This document shows, piece by piece, positions 52,176 through 60,515 of a DNA stretch of 64,000 nt. Within the stretch, counting starts at the first letter, position 1, and each line of letters opens with the position of its first letter. A program made the position numbers and the translations under genes. Below the pieces are notes generated by a model. That model made no database searches, was not told the origin of the DNA, and saw only the letters and a list, made by a program, of their open reading frames with translations. This DNA is from Alcaligenaceae bacterium SAGV5 (GTDB lineage: Bacteria > Pseudomonadota > Gammaproteobacteria > Burkholderiales > Burkholderiaceae_B), in assembly GCA_009360345.1 (NCBI GenBank), contig SPDP01000001.1:1364001-1428000 (forward strand), written 5' to 3'.

Positions 52176-53180
52176 ATGAAGATCGCCAAATACGGAAGCG
52201 GCCGTATCGCCGCCGTCGTCGGGGAACGGCTCGTCGATCTGAACCGTGCCCGCTCGGTCCAGTTGCGCGGGGCCGACAAGGGCGGGGTGCCGGCCGATCT
52301 GCTTGATTTCATCAAGGCGGGGCCGGCGGCGCTCGACGCGGCGTACGCGGCCGTGGACTTCGTGCTGGCCGACGGGCCGGCGCTACGCGCCACGGCGGAC
52401 GGGCCGCTGGTCATGGACCTGGCGGCCACGCCATTGCTGGCCCCGCTGCCCAGCCTCGGCTCCAAGCTGATCTGCATGGGCCGCAACTTCGCCGGGCACA
52501 GCAAGGCGGCGCGGAAAGCCAATGCCGAACGCGCCGCGGCGGGCGACACGCGGCCGCAGATGCCGGCCAGTGCCCAGATTCCCAAGCGGCCGGCCGGATT
52601 CATCAAGTTCGCCGACACCGTGGTCGGGCCCGGCGCGCCGGTCGTCTACCCGTCGCGCACCCGCAAGCTGGACTACGAGGTCGAGATCGCGCTCATCGTC
52701 GGCACGCAGGGCAAGGACATCCCGCGCGAGCAGGCGATGCGCCACGCCTTCGGCTACACGGTGTTCTGCGACTACAGCGCGCGCGACCAGAACAGCGACC
52801 TCGAAGACATGAACTGGGTGCGGCATCACAAGAACTTCGATTGCGCCGCGTCGATGGGGCCATGGATCGTGACGGCCGACGAAGCGCTGGATCCGCACGA
52901 CGTGGCGATCCGCACCTGGGTCAACGGCGAGCTGCGGCAGGACGGCACCACGGCCGACATGATCTACGACTTCGCCCGCATCATCGAGTACTACTCGGTG
53001 GACCAGACGCTCTATCCCGGCGATCTGTTCGCTTCCGGCACGTGCGAAGGCACGGGCATGGAGAAGAAGGACGGTTCCTGGTTCCTGCGGCCCGGCGACC
53101 GCATCGAGTTCGAAATCCCCCAGATCGGGCGCTATGGCAACCCGATCGTCGCGAAACCTCCAACCGGGAGTCCCGCATGA
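52176..53180 (+). CDS. Fumarylacetoacetate hydrolase (FAH) family protein
   Basis: 334 residues, inserted between the two hydantoinase subunit genes. The N-terminal domain (about 1-90) is the variable cap. The catalytic domain has KLICMGRNFAGHSKAA, KFADTVVGPGAPVVYPSRTR, the metal-site LDYEVEIALIVG and PGDLFASGTCEGTG. An insertion of about 25 residues (KANAERAAAGDTRPQMPASA) interrupts the usual G-x-N-Y/F-x-x-H region. The family cleaves C-C bonds of acylpyruvates or hydrates unsaturated oxo acids. It overlaps hyuB by ATGA, so the three enzymes are made together. Confidence 0.86.
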   Translation: MKIAKYGSGRIAAVVGERLVDLNRARSVQLRGADKGGVPADLLDFIKAGPAALDAAYAAVDFVLADGPALRATADGPLVMDLAATPLLAPLPSLGSKLICMGRNFAGHSKAARKANAERAAAGDTRPQMPASAQIPKRPAGFIKFADTVVGPGAPVVYPSRTRKLDYEVEIALIVGTQGKDIPREQAMRHAFGYTVFCDYSARDQNSDLEDMNWVRHHKNFDCAASMGPWIVTADEALDPHDVAIRTWVNGELRQDGTTADMIYDFARIIEYYSVDQTLYPGDLFASGTCEGTGMEKKDGSWFLRPGDRIEFEIPQIGRYGNPIVAKPPTGSPA

Positions 53181-54946
53181 CCGCCATGCCCAAGCCGCGC
53201 GCCGTACCGGGTGCGCGCCGCGTCGACCCGATCACGCTCGAAGTCATCCGCTATTCGCTGGTGGCGATGATGGACGAGACCGAAGCCAACCTGACGCGCA
53301 CCGCGTTTTCCACCATCATCCGCGAGTTCAAGGACTACAGCGTCGGCCTGGTGACGGCCAAGGGCGAGACCATCGCCCAGGGGCGCGGCAGCATCCCCTC
53401 GTTCGTGGCCGACCTGGGCACTCCCGTGCTCGACGGCGTGGCGATGTGGGGCGACGACCTGAGCGACGGCGACTACCTGATCAACAACCACGCGGGCGTC
53501 TGCGGCCAGCACCTGAACAACGTCGTGATGTATACGCCCATTTTCGACGGCGGGCGCATCATCGCCTTCTCGGCGCTGCGTACGCACTGGCCCGATGTCG
53601 GCGGCGGCTTCCAGGCGCGGCCGGCCACCGAGATCTACCAGGAAGGCATCCAGTTCCGCAACGCGAAGATCTACAAGAACGGCAAGATCGACGTCGAGCT
53701 CGAACGCATCATCCGCTACAACACCCGGCATTCGGACGAGACCTTCGGCGACCTGGAAGCGCAGGTCGCGGGTTGCCAGCTGGCCAAGCGCCGCTTCGAG
53801 GAATTGGTCGCGCGCTACGGCTGGGACCAGGTCGAGGCGGCGATCCACGAATGCTGGGACCAGTCCGAGCGCTATGTGCGCCAGCGGATCCGCCAGATCC
53901 CCAACGGCCGCTACTATGCCGAATCTTTCCTGGATGGCGACGGCATCACCGATGATCCGGTGCCTATCCGGGTCGCCCTGGTGGTCGAGGACGAAGACAT
54001 CACCGTCGATCTCACCGGCATGCCGCCACAGGTGGCCGGGCCGTTGAATTCGGGGGCGACCGGTGGCGGCGAGAGCGCGGCCAAGGTCGCGTTCAAGGGA
54101 GCCGTGGCGCCTTTCCTGCTGCCCAACGAGGGCGAGTTCCGGCCGCTGAAGATCGCGCTCAAGCCCGGCACGCTGGTCAGCGCGTCGGAAGACGCGGCGA
54201 TGGGGCTCTGGTCGACGCCGATCAAGACGATCATCGACGTGATCCTGAAGGCGTTCTCGCAGGCCATCCCGAACGAAATTCCGGCGGGCAACAACGCCCA
54301 GTACGGACGTGGCCGCGTGCGCGCACGATATGCCGGTACGCGCCAGTTCTGGCAGGGCGGTGGCAATACGCTGGGCGGCTGGGGCGCGCACCGGGGCGGC
54401 GACGGCCAGTCCGCGCTGCACACCACCACGCATGGCGACTGCCGGCGCGTGCCGATCGAGGTCGAGGAAAGCGAGGGCCTGGGCCTGGTCAGGCGCTTCG
54501 AGCTGGTGACCGATTCCGGCGGCGCCGGCCGCTGGCGCGGCGGGCTGGGGACCCGCATGGAGGTGGTGACGCCGACGCCTGCCATGGCCACGCTGGATTT
54601 CGACCGCAGCAAGTTTCCGCCCTGGGGCCTGTTCGGCGGCAAGGACGGCATGCCCGGCCACGGCGAAATCCACAAGCCGGGCGAGGAACGGCCCATCAGC
54701 GGGACGCGGGTGGCGGTGCAGGTGCCGGCCGGAACGAGGGTCTGCGCCGCCAACAACGGCGGCGGTGGCTGGGGCGACCCGCTGGAGCGCGAACTGCCGG
54801 CCGTCGAGTGGGACGTGCGGCAGGGCTATGTGTCGCGCGAGGCGGCGATCCGCGACTACGGGGTCGTATTCGGCGCCGATGGCGCGATCGACCCGCAGGC
54901 GACCGCGACGAACCGTGCCGCCCGCAAGGAGGCCGCCGCGGGCTGA
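53177..54946 (+). CDS. Hydantoinase/oxoprolinase family protein, HyuB-type subunit
   Basis: 589 residues from the ATG overlapping the FAH stop. Hydantoinase B domain features are RVDPITLEVIRYSLVAMMDE, EFKDYSVGLVTAKGE, INNHAGVCGQHLNNVVMYTP and a C-terminal NNGGGGWGDPLERELPAV. The metal-binding region near THWPDVGGGF, where family members read A-H-x-x-D-x-G-G, is slightly altered (T-H). It partners HyuA at 50081-52144. It is the last gene before the housekeeping purN; a 69-base gap follows with a promoter-like element. Confidence 0.86.
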   Translation: MTAMPKPRAVPGARRVDPITLEVIRYSLVAMMDETEANLTRTAFSTIIREFKDYSVGLVTAKGETIAQGRGSIPSFVADLGTPVLDGVAMWGDDLSDGDYLINNHAGVCGQHLNNVVMYTPIFDGGRIIAFSALRTHWPDVGGGFQARPATEIYQEGIQFRNAKIYKNGKIDVELERIIRYNTRHSDETFGDLEAQVAGCQLAKRRFEELVARYGWDQVEAAIHECWDQSERYVRQRIRQIPNGRYYAESFLDGDGITDDPVPIRVALVVEDEDITVDLTGMPPQVAGPLNSGATGGGESAAKVAFKGAVAPFLLPNEGEFRPLKIALKPGTLVSASEDAAMGLWSTPIKTIIDVILKAFSQAIPNEIPAGNNAQYGRGRVRARYAGTRQFWQGGGNTLGGWGAHRGGDGQSALHTTTHGDCRRVPIEVEESEGLGLVRRFELVTDSGGAGRWRGGLGTRMEVVTPTPAMATLDFDRSKFPPWGLFGGKDGMPGHGEIHKPGEERPISGTRVAVQVPAGTRVCAANNGGGGWGDPLERELPAVEWDVRQGYVSREAAIRDYGVVFGADGAIDPQATATNRAARKEAAAG

Positions 54947-55000
54947 CGCCGATTCGGGCCAGCGCTCGTCCGGCGCCTGCCCGGTCGCGCCCTGGCCCGA

Positions 55001-55009
55001 TGATACAAT
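55001..55009 (+). promoter_or_regulatory. Extended -10 (TGATACAAT) immediately before purN
   Basis: TGATACAAT matches the TGnTATAAT extended -10 with one mismatch and ends seven bases before the purN GTG. If used, transcription would start at or within a base or two of the start codon, giving a leaderless message. No clear -35 is present at 17 bases. Confidence 0.5.
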
Positions 55010-55015
55010 CCCCCG

Positions 55016-55714
55016 GTGAAAGCCTCTCATTTTTCCCCGGCCCGCCGGTGCCGTTTCGTCATCCTGATTTCCGGCCGCGGCAGCAACATGCAATCCATCA
55101 CGCAGGCCTGCCGCGAACAAGGCTGGCCCGCCGAGGTGGCCGCCGTGATCGCCAACCGCGACCAGGCATCCGGACTCCAGTGGGCCGCCGGACACGGCAT
55201 CCCCACTCGGGTCGTGCCCCATCGCGACCATCCCGACCGTGCCTCGTTCGACACCGCGCTGGCGCGCGAAATCGACGCCTTCGAGCCCGACTACGTGCTG
55301 CTGGCCGGTTTCATGCGCATTCTCACCGACGATTTCGTGCGGCATTATGCGGGCAGGCTGGTGAATATCCATCCGTCGCTGTTGCCGCTGTTCCCCGGCC
55401 TGGGCACGCACAGGCAAGCCCTGGAAGCGGGCGTGCGGGTGCACGGCTGCACCGTGCATTTCGTCACGCCGGTGCTGGATCATGGTCCCGTGATCGCCCA
55501 GGGCGTGGTGCCGGTGCGCGAAGGCGATACCGAGGACGCCCTGGCTGAACGCGTGCTGTCCATCGAGCACGTGGTCTATCCGGCGGTCGCGTCCTGGCTG
55601 GCGCACGGGCGGGTAGGCCTGGAAGACGGCAGGGTCACGGTGGACGGCGTGGCCGATCGCGTGTTCGGCCTGGCGCCGCGGGGGGCGGCAGTTTCGCGGG
55701 GAGACGAGGCATGA
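55016..55714 (+). CDS. purN: Phosphoribosylglycinamide formyltransferase
   Basis: 232 residues, third step of purine synthesis using 10-formyl-THF. The start is GTG at 55016; no other start codon exists before the first beta-strand (RFVILISGRGSNMQS). The catalytic N-I-H-P-S-L-L-P is present in RLVNIHPSLLPLFPG and the catalytic aspartate in PVLDHGPVIAQGVVP. A C-terminal extension of about 20 residues (GLAPRGAAVSRGDEA) is beyond the usual 212. There is no ribosome-binding site before GTG, consistent with leaderless initiation. It overlaps the methyltransferase gene by ATGA. Confidence 0.95.
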   Translation: MKASHFSPARRCRFVILISGRGSNMQSITQACREQGWPAEVAAVIANRDQASGLQWAAGHGIPTRVVPHRDHPDRASFDTALAREIDAFEPDYVLLAGFMRILTDDFVRHYAGRLVNIHPSLLPLFPGLGTHRQALEAGVRVHGCTVHFVTPVLDHGPVIAQGVVPVREGDTEDALAERVLSIEHVVYPAVASWLAHGRVGLEDGRVTVDGVADRVFGLAPRGAAVSRGDEA

Positions 55715-57255
55715 CATCCGAACGTTCCAGTTCTTCATCCCGGCCGGCGGCCCAGGGCGCGCGGCGCCCTGGCGGCCAGCAGGCCGGTTCCGGGGCGCGC
55801 CGTGCCGCCCCGGCGGGCAAGAATCCCGTGGCGCAGCGCGTCGAGCAGGTGCGCTCCGCGCTGGGCGAGATCCTGCAATGGTCCGGTCCGGCCGACCAGG
55901 TGCTGTCCCGCTGGTTCCGCGAGCACCCCAAGCTCGGCGGGCGCGATCGCGGCATGGTGGCCGAGGCCGTCTACGACGTGCTGCGCCACCTGCGGCGCTA
56001 CCGCAACGTGGCCGAGGGCGGACGGGGCGCGGCCACGCGCCGCCTGGCCATTCTGGGACTGGCGTCCACGCTGGGCCGGGACGGGATCCTGCCGGCGCTC
56101 GACGCCGATGAGGCGGACTGGCTGCGCCGCGTGTCCGCCATCGACCAGGCGGCGCTGCCGCGCGAGATCCGTCTCAGCATTCCCGACTGGCTGTCCGAGG
56201 CGCTGGCCATCGAAGAGGACAGCGACAGCCTGCTGGCCGCGCTCAACCGCGCCGCGCCGCTGGATATCCGCATCAATCCCATGAAGGCCGACCGCGAAAC
56301 CATCCTGGCCGAGCTGCGGGCGGGCGTAGCGGCCGACATGGCGGAACCGACGCCGTATTCGCCGTTCGGCATCCGGCTGCAGGGCCGGCCGGCCCTGACC
56401 CGATGGGGACGTTTCGAGGACGGCAGCATCGAGGTCCAGGACGAGGGCAGCCAGTTGCTCGCGCTGCTGGTGGCGCCACGGCGCGGGGAAATGGTCATCG
56501 ATTTCTGCGCCGGCGCCGGCGGCAAGACGCTGCTGCTGGGGGCATTGATGCGTTCGACCGGACGCCTGTATGCCCTGGATGTCTCGCATGCGCGGCTGGC
56601 GCGCTTCAAGCCCCGCCTGGCGCGCAGCGGACTGTCCAACGTCGTGCCGGTGGTGATCGCCAGCGAGAACGACGCCCGCGTCAAGCGCCTGGCGCGCAAG
56701 GCGCACCGGGTGCTGGTGGACGCGCCCTGCAGCGGGACCGGGACGCTGCGGCGCAATCCCGACCTGAAATGGCGCCAGAGTCCCGAAAGCGTGGCCGACC
56801 TGTGCGCGCTCCAGCGCAGCATCCTGGCGTCGGCGGCGCGCTGCGTGGCGCCCGGCGGACGGCTGGTCTACGCGACCTGCAGCATCCTGCGGGTCGAGAA
56901 CGAAGGGCAGGTCGAGGCTTTCCTGGCTGCCCATCCCGAATTCGAACTGCTGTCCGCTCCCGAGCTGCTGGCGGATCGGGCCGGAGGGCTGTCGCTGCCA
57001 GGGCCCTATCTGAAACTGCGCCCCGACGTGCATGGGACCGATGGTTTCTTTGCCGCGGTGTTTCAACGGCGCCACGCTCCGGCGGCTGTCCAGGCCGCCG
57101 AGGCCGAGGTCGAACTGCCGGAACCCGAGGTCGAACTGCCGGAACCCGAGGCGGAGGCGGCGGGGCTGGACGACGACATCGCGGTTCCGGACGGCGAGCC
57201 GGCCCAGGGCGAGGCGGCCGGGTCGGCGGATAATCCCGAGGGCGGGGATCGATAA
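55711..57255 (+). CDS. RsmB/NOP2-family 16S rRNA cytosine methyltransferase-like protein
   Basis: 514 residues. The N-terminus is disordered (Ser/Arg/Gly-rich, 1-35). A short NusB-like helical region (about 38-150) and PUA-like strands lead to the SAM domain (about 235-440), with CAGAGGKTLLLGALM, the proline-cysteine motif VDAPCSGTGTL and the catalytic VYATCSI. The C-terminal 60 residues are acidic and contain two identical 7-residue units EVELPEP. This form is shorter than true RsmB in the NusB part, so target cytosine is uncertain; m5C in rRNA is the family reaction. Confidence 0.88.
   Translation: MTSERSSSSSRPAAQGARRPGGQQAGSGARRAAPAGKNPVAQRVEQVRSALGEILQWSGPADQVLSRWFREHPKLGGRDRGMVAEAVYDVLRHLRRYRNVAEGGRGAATRRLAILGLASTLGRDGILPALDADEADWLRRVSAIDQAALPREIRLSIPDWLSEALAIEEDSDSLLAALNRAAPLDIRINPMKADRETILAELRAGVAADMAEPTPYSPFGIRLQGRPALTRWGRFEDGSIEVQDEGSQLLALLVAPRRGEMVIDFCAGAGGKTLLLGALMRSTGRLYALDVSHARLARFKPRLARSGLSNVVPVVIASENDARVKRLARKAHRVLVDAPCSGTGTLRRNPDLKWRQSPESVADLCALQRSILASAARCVAPGGRLVYATCSILRVENEGQVEAFLAAHPEFELLSAPELLADRAGGLSLPGPYLKLRPDVHGTDGFFAAVFQRRHAPAAVQAAEAEVELPEPEVELPEPEAEAAGLDDDIAVPDGEPAQGEAAGSADNPEGGDR
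57106..57147 (+). repeat. Two perfect 21-base tandem repeats inside the methyltransferase gene
   Basis: Two identical copies (57106-57126 and 57127-57147) encode EVELPEP twice in the acidic tail. The unit length is a multiple of three, so gain or loss of a copy keeps the frame. Copy number may vary between strains. Confidence 0.85.
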
Positions 57256-57277
57256 CCCTGTTATGATTAGGGTTATC
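57251..57277. terminator. Dyad spanning the methyltransferase stop codon
   Basis: GATAACCCT, nine bases, AGGGTTATC: a perfect 9-bp inverted repeat whose left arm contains the TAA stop of the methyltransferase gene. It could be a terminator stem for purN-methyltransferase or an operator for the desaturase gene 250 bases downstream. Confidence 0.45.
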
Positions 57278-57471
57278 CCCCTCTTTGAAAAGAGTCGTCC
57301 CGGCCCAATATTCGCGTTATCGTGTCGGGCGCATGACAGAGGGCCGGATTCCGGCTTCTTCGTCATCCGGCCGCGGGTTTCCCCTGGGGAACTGCCGACG
57401 CCGTCCGATTTCTAAGACCTGGGTCCTGCTGGCCCTGACGGGCGGCCGGGATCGATGAGTTTCGTTTCTTC

Positions 57472-57488
57472 GAGGCGCGAGGCGCCTC
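57472..57488 (+). promoter_or_regulatory. Hairpin in the desaturase leader
   Basis: GAGGCGC, GAG, GCGCCTC: a perfect 7-bp stem 38 bases before the desaturase ATG and about 25 bases before its GAGGTGAT ribosome-binding site. It may affect leader stability; no known riboregulator is recognised. Confidence 0.3.
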
Positions 57489-57526
57489 CCGCGCCGGCAT
57501 TGCCGCCGGCCTGCCTGTGAGGTGAT

Positions 57527-58726
57527 ATGGATTTTGTGCTTTCTTTCTTGTCCGATGGTCTGCTCGGCGCGTCGTGGTGGCAGATCGTCGCCTTCACCCT
57601 GATAGTCACCCATATCACCATCCTCGGCGTCACGATCTACCTGCATCGCAGCCAGGCCCACCGTGGGCTGGACATGCATCCGGCGGTGGCGCATTTCTTC
57701 CGCTTCTGGCTGTGGCTGACCACTGGCATGGTCACCAAGGAGTGGGTGGCCATCCACCGCAAGCACCACGCCCGCTGCGAACGTGAAGGGGATCCCCATT
57801 CGCCCATGGTCTATGGCATCGGCAAGGTGTTCTTCCAGGGCGCCGAGCTGTACCGCGACGAGGCGCAGAACCGCGAAACGCTGGAAAAATTCGGCCACGG
57901 CACGCCCAACGACTGGGTCGAGCGCAACGTCTATTCCCGCTTCGGCTGGCAGGGCGTGGGGCTGATGATGGTGATCGACGTCGCGCTGTTCGGTGCGGTC
58001 GGCCTGACCGTGTGGGCGGTGCAGATGATCTGGATCCCGTTCTGGGCGGCCGGCGTGGTCAACGGCATCGGCCATTTCTGGGGTTATCGCAACTACGCCA
58101 GCCCGGATGCCAGCCGCAACGTCTTCCCCTGGGGCATCGTCATCGGCGGCGAGGAACTGCACAACAACCACCACGCCTACGCATCGTCGGCGCGGTTCTC
58201 CAACAAGTGGTACGAGTTCGACATCGGCTGGGGCTATATCCGTGCCCTGGAGATCCTGCGCCTGGCCAAGGTCAAGAAGGTCGCGCCCAAGGTGCGGCTG
58301 GCGCATGGCAAGCCGGTCGACCTGGAAACCTTGCAGGCCGTGATCACGCACCGCTACGAGATCATGGCGCGCTATGCCGACCTGCTCAAGCATGCCTGCC
58401 GCGACGAGATCACCCGCTTGAAGGCGGCCAAGGAATCCCACCTGCAGTGGAAGCTGCTGCGGCGTTCCAAGGCCCTGCTGCACCGTGCCGACGACGAGTC
58501 GCTTCCCGATTCGCACCGGTCCGCGCTGAACACCGTACTGGCCGACCATCGTTCGCTGGCCATCCTGGTCGAGATGCGGCGTGAACTGGTCGCCATCTGG
58601 GAGCGGTCCAGCGCCTCCAGCGAACAACTGCTGCGCGACCTGCAGGACTGGTGCAACCGCGCCCAGCAAAGCGGCATCGCGCGGCTCGAGGAGTTCTCGG
58701 CCAGGCTGCGCAGCTACGCGACCTGA
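57527..58726 (+). CDS. Fatty-acid (acyl-CoA/acyl-lipid) desaturase
   Basis: 399 residues, membrane di-iron desaturase. The three histidine boxes are HRSQAH (40-45), HRKHH (77-81) and HNNHH (212-216), the delta-9 (DesC/OLE1-type) pattern. Hydrophobic segments lie near 17-38, 54-70, 143-165 and 167-184. A hydrophilic C-terminal extension of about 150 residues follows the last box, heavily charged and helical, longer than a minimal desaturase (about 300). Electron donors are not adjacent. The enzyme should introduce unsaturation into membrane acyl chains. A perfect 15-bp terminator follows 17 bases after the stop. Confidence 0.9.
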   Translation: MDFVLSFLSDGLLGASWWQIVAFTLIVTHITILGVTIYLHRSQAHRGLDMHPAVAHFFRFWLWLTTGMVTKEWVAIHRKHHARCEREGDPHSPMVYGIGKVFFQGAELYRDEAQNRETLEKFGHGTPNDWVERNVYSRFGWQGVGLMMVIDVALFGAVGLTVWAVQMIWIPFWAAGVVNGIGHFWGYRNYASPDASRNVFPWGIVIGGEELHNNHHAYASSARFSNKWYEFDIGWGYIRALEILRLAKVKKVAPKVRLAHGKPVDLETLQAVITHRYEIMARYADLLKHACRDEITRLKAAKESHLQWKLLRRSKALLHRADDESLPDSHRSALNTVLADHRSLAILVEMRRELVAIWERSSASSEQLLRDLQDWCNRAQQSGIARLEEFSARLRSYAT

Positions 58727-58742
58727 GCGCAACGGGTTGGAG

Positions 58743-58775
58743 AAAGAAAAAGGAGCCTCGGGCTCCTTTTTCTTT
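58743..58775. terminator. Bidirectional intrinsic terminator
   Basis: AAAGAAAAAGGAGCC, loop TCG, GGCTCCTTTTTCTTT: a perfect 15-bp stem with a T-tract in either orientation. It is placed between the convergent desaturase and MFS genes and should end both transcripts. Confidence 0.92.
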
Positions 58776-58798
58776 GGGGGGACGAAGGCGCCGGCGGC

Positions 58799-60229
58799 TC
58801 AGTCCCGGGCTGGTCCGCCGGTTTTCCGTGCGTGGCCGCTCAGCTCGGCGCCGGCGTTGGGGGCCAGCTCGCGGCACGGGGTCACGGCCAGCATGCCCAG
58901 GAGGCCCATGGCGGCAAACGCCAGGGTGAAGTCCGTCAGTTGCACGGCCGCGTGGCCCAACGCGCGCATCGAGGTGTCCAGCACCAGCGCGGCCAGGCCG
59001 ATGCCCAGCGCCGCCGTCATCTGCTGGTTGGTGCTGGCCAGGCTGGTCGCCGCGCTCATGCGGGGTGGCGGCACGTCGGCGTAGACAATGGTGCCGTAGG
59101 CATTGAATTGCAGCGAGCGCGCCAGGCCGCCCAGGAGCAGCAGCAGGTAGATCGCCGCCAGCGGCCATTCCGGCCGGAACGCGCCGCACAGGCCCAGCAG
59201 CATCGCCGACAGCAGGCCGTTCCAGATCATCACCCGACGGTAGCCGAAGGCCCGCAGGAAGCGCACCGAGATCGCCTTCATCACCAGGCCGCCGACGGCG
59301 CCGGCAAAGGTGATGGCGCCGCTCTCGGCGGCCGACAGGCCGAAGCCCAGTTGCAGCATCAGCGGCATCAGGAAGGGGAAGGAGCCGTAGGCGACCCGGT
59401 ACAGGAAGCCGCCGCGCATCGCCACGCGAAAGGTGGGGATGCGCATCAGGCTGAAGTCCAGGACCGGATCGGCGTGCCGGCGGCTGTGCCACGCGTAGGC
59501 CAGCGCGCAGCCGGCCGCCGCGGCCAGCAGGAGCAGCGCGGTCGGGGACAGCCCGCCATGGCCCAGTCCTTCCAGGCCCACGATCAGGCAGGCCAGGAGG
59601 GCGGCCGCCAGGACGAAGCCCAGGTAATCGAACGACGAGGGCGGCGCGTCGCTGCGGATGTCGGGGATGTAGGTGGTGGCGAGGGCGATGCCGGCCAGTC
59701 CGATGGGGACGTTGATGAAGAAGATCCAGTGCCAGGACAGATAGGTGGTCAGGAAACCACCGATCAAGGGCCCGACGGCCGGGCCTATCATCGCGGGAAA
59801 CAGCACCCAGGACATGGCCGAGATCAGTTGGGATTTTTCCACCGTGCGCAGCAGCACCAGCCGGCCGACCGGCACCATCATCGCGCCGCTGGCGCCCTGC
59901 AGCAGCCGCGCGCCTATCAGCCACGGCAGGTTCTGCGCGAGGCCGCACAGCACGGAGCTGACGACGAACAGCATGATCGCGCCGCGGAAGGTGTTGCGCG
60001 TGCCGAAGCGGTCGGCGATCTTGCCGCTGATGGGGATGAAGGCCGCCAGGCTCAACAGATAGGCGGTCATGGCGAAGTTCATGCGGACCGGGTCGGTGCC
60101 CAGGGACTGCGCCATGGCCGGCAAGGCGGTCGAGATGATGGTGGAGTCCAGTTGCTCCATGAAGAACGCGCTGGCGACGATCAACGCGATGATCCGGTAG
60201 CTGCCCTGGCGGGACGAGGCATGACCCAT
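58799..60229 (-). CDS. DHA2-family (EmrB/QacA-type) MFS transporter
   Basis: 476 residues from the ATG at 60229 (MGHASSRQGSYRII), about 14 predicted transmembrane helices. Motif A-like loop is GKIADRFGTRNT (between helices 2 and 3), and helix 1 carries the EQLDSTIISTALPAMAQSL segment with the D1 motif typical of DHA2 proton-driven drug exporters. Motif C-like glycines are in AMIGPAVGPLIGGFLTTYLSW. No EmrA-type adaptor gene is nearby, so it probably works alone. The substrate is unknown. Confidence 0.87.
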   Translation of the reverse strand: MGHASSRQGSYRIIALIVASAFFMEQLDSTIISTALPAMAQSLGTDPVRMNFAMTAYLLSLAAFIPISGKIADRFGTRNTFRGAIMLFVVSSVLCGLAQNLPWLIGARLLQGASGAMMVPVGRLVLLRTVEKSQLISAMSWVLFPAMIGPAVGPLIGGFLTTYLSWHWIFFINVPIGLAGIALATTYIPDIRSDAPPSSFDYLGFVLAAALLACLIVGLEGLGHGGLSPTALLLLAAAAGCALAYAWHSRRHADPVLDFSLMRIPTFRVAMRGGFLYRVAYGSFPFLMPLMLQLGFGLSAAESGAITFAGAVGGLVMKAISVRFLRAFGYRRVMIWNGLLSAMLLGLCGAFRPEWPLAAIYLLLLLGGLARSLQFNAYGTIVYADVPPPRMSAATSLASTNQQMTAALGIGLAALVLDTSMRALGHAAVQLTDFTLAFAAMGLLGMLAVTPCRELAPNAGAELSGHARKTGGPARD

Positions 60230-60515
60230 GAAGCCGTGGTCTCTGTGCAATGGGTGGGACGCCCGCGCGGCGGGCCGGCGGGGAAGCGGTGCGGCTCCTG
60301 CCGCGCAAGCCCGCGATTTTAGTCTTTCGCGCGTGGGGGCGCTGGTCCGCCGCTTGCTAGGGCACGAGGGAGGCCCATCGATCCCTTTTCCACGCACGTG
60401 TCCCATGCGCGTGCGCCCCAGGGTGAGGAACTGATCCCCGGGGTGGTGCGTGCGCGGGAGGAAGTGGATGCGGTCGTTGGCCCTTGTCCATGCCATCGCC
60501 GGGAGAAGAATCATC

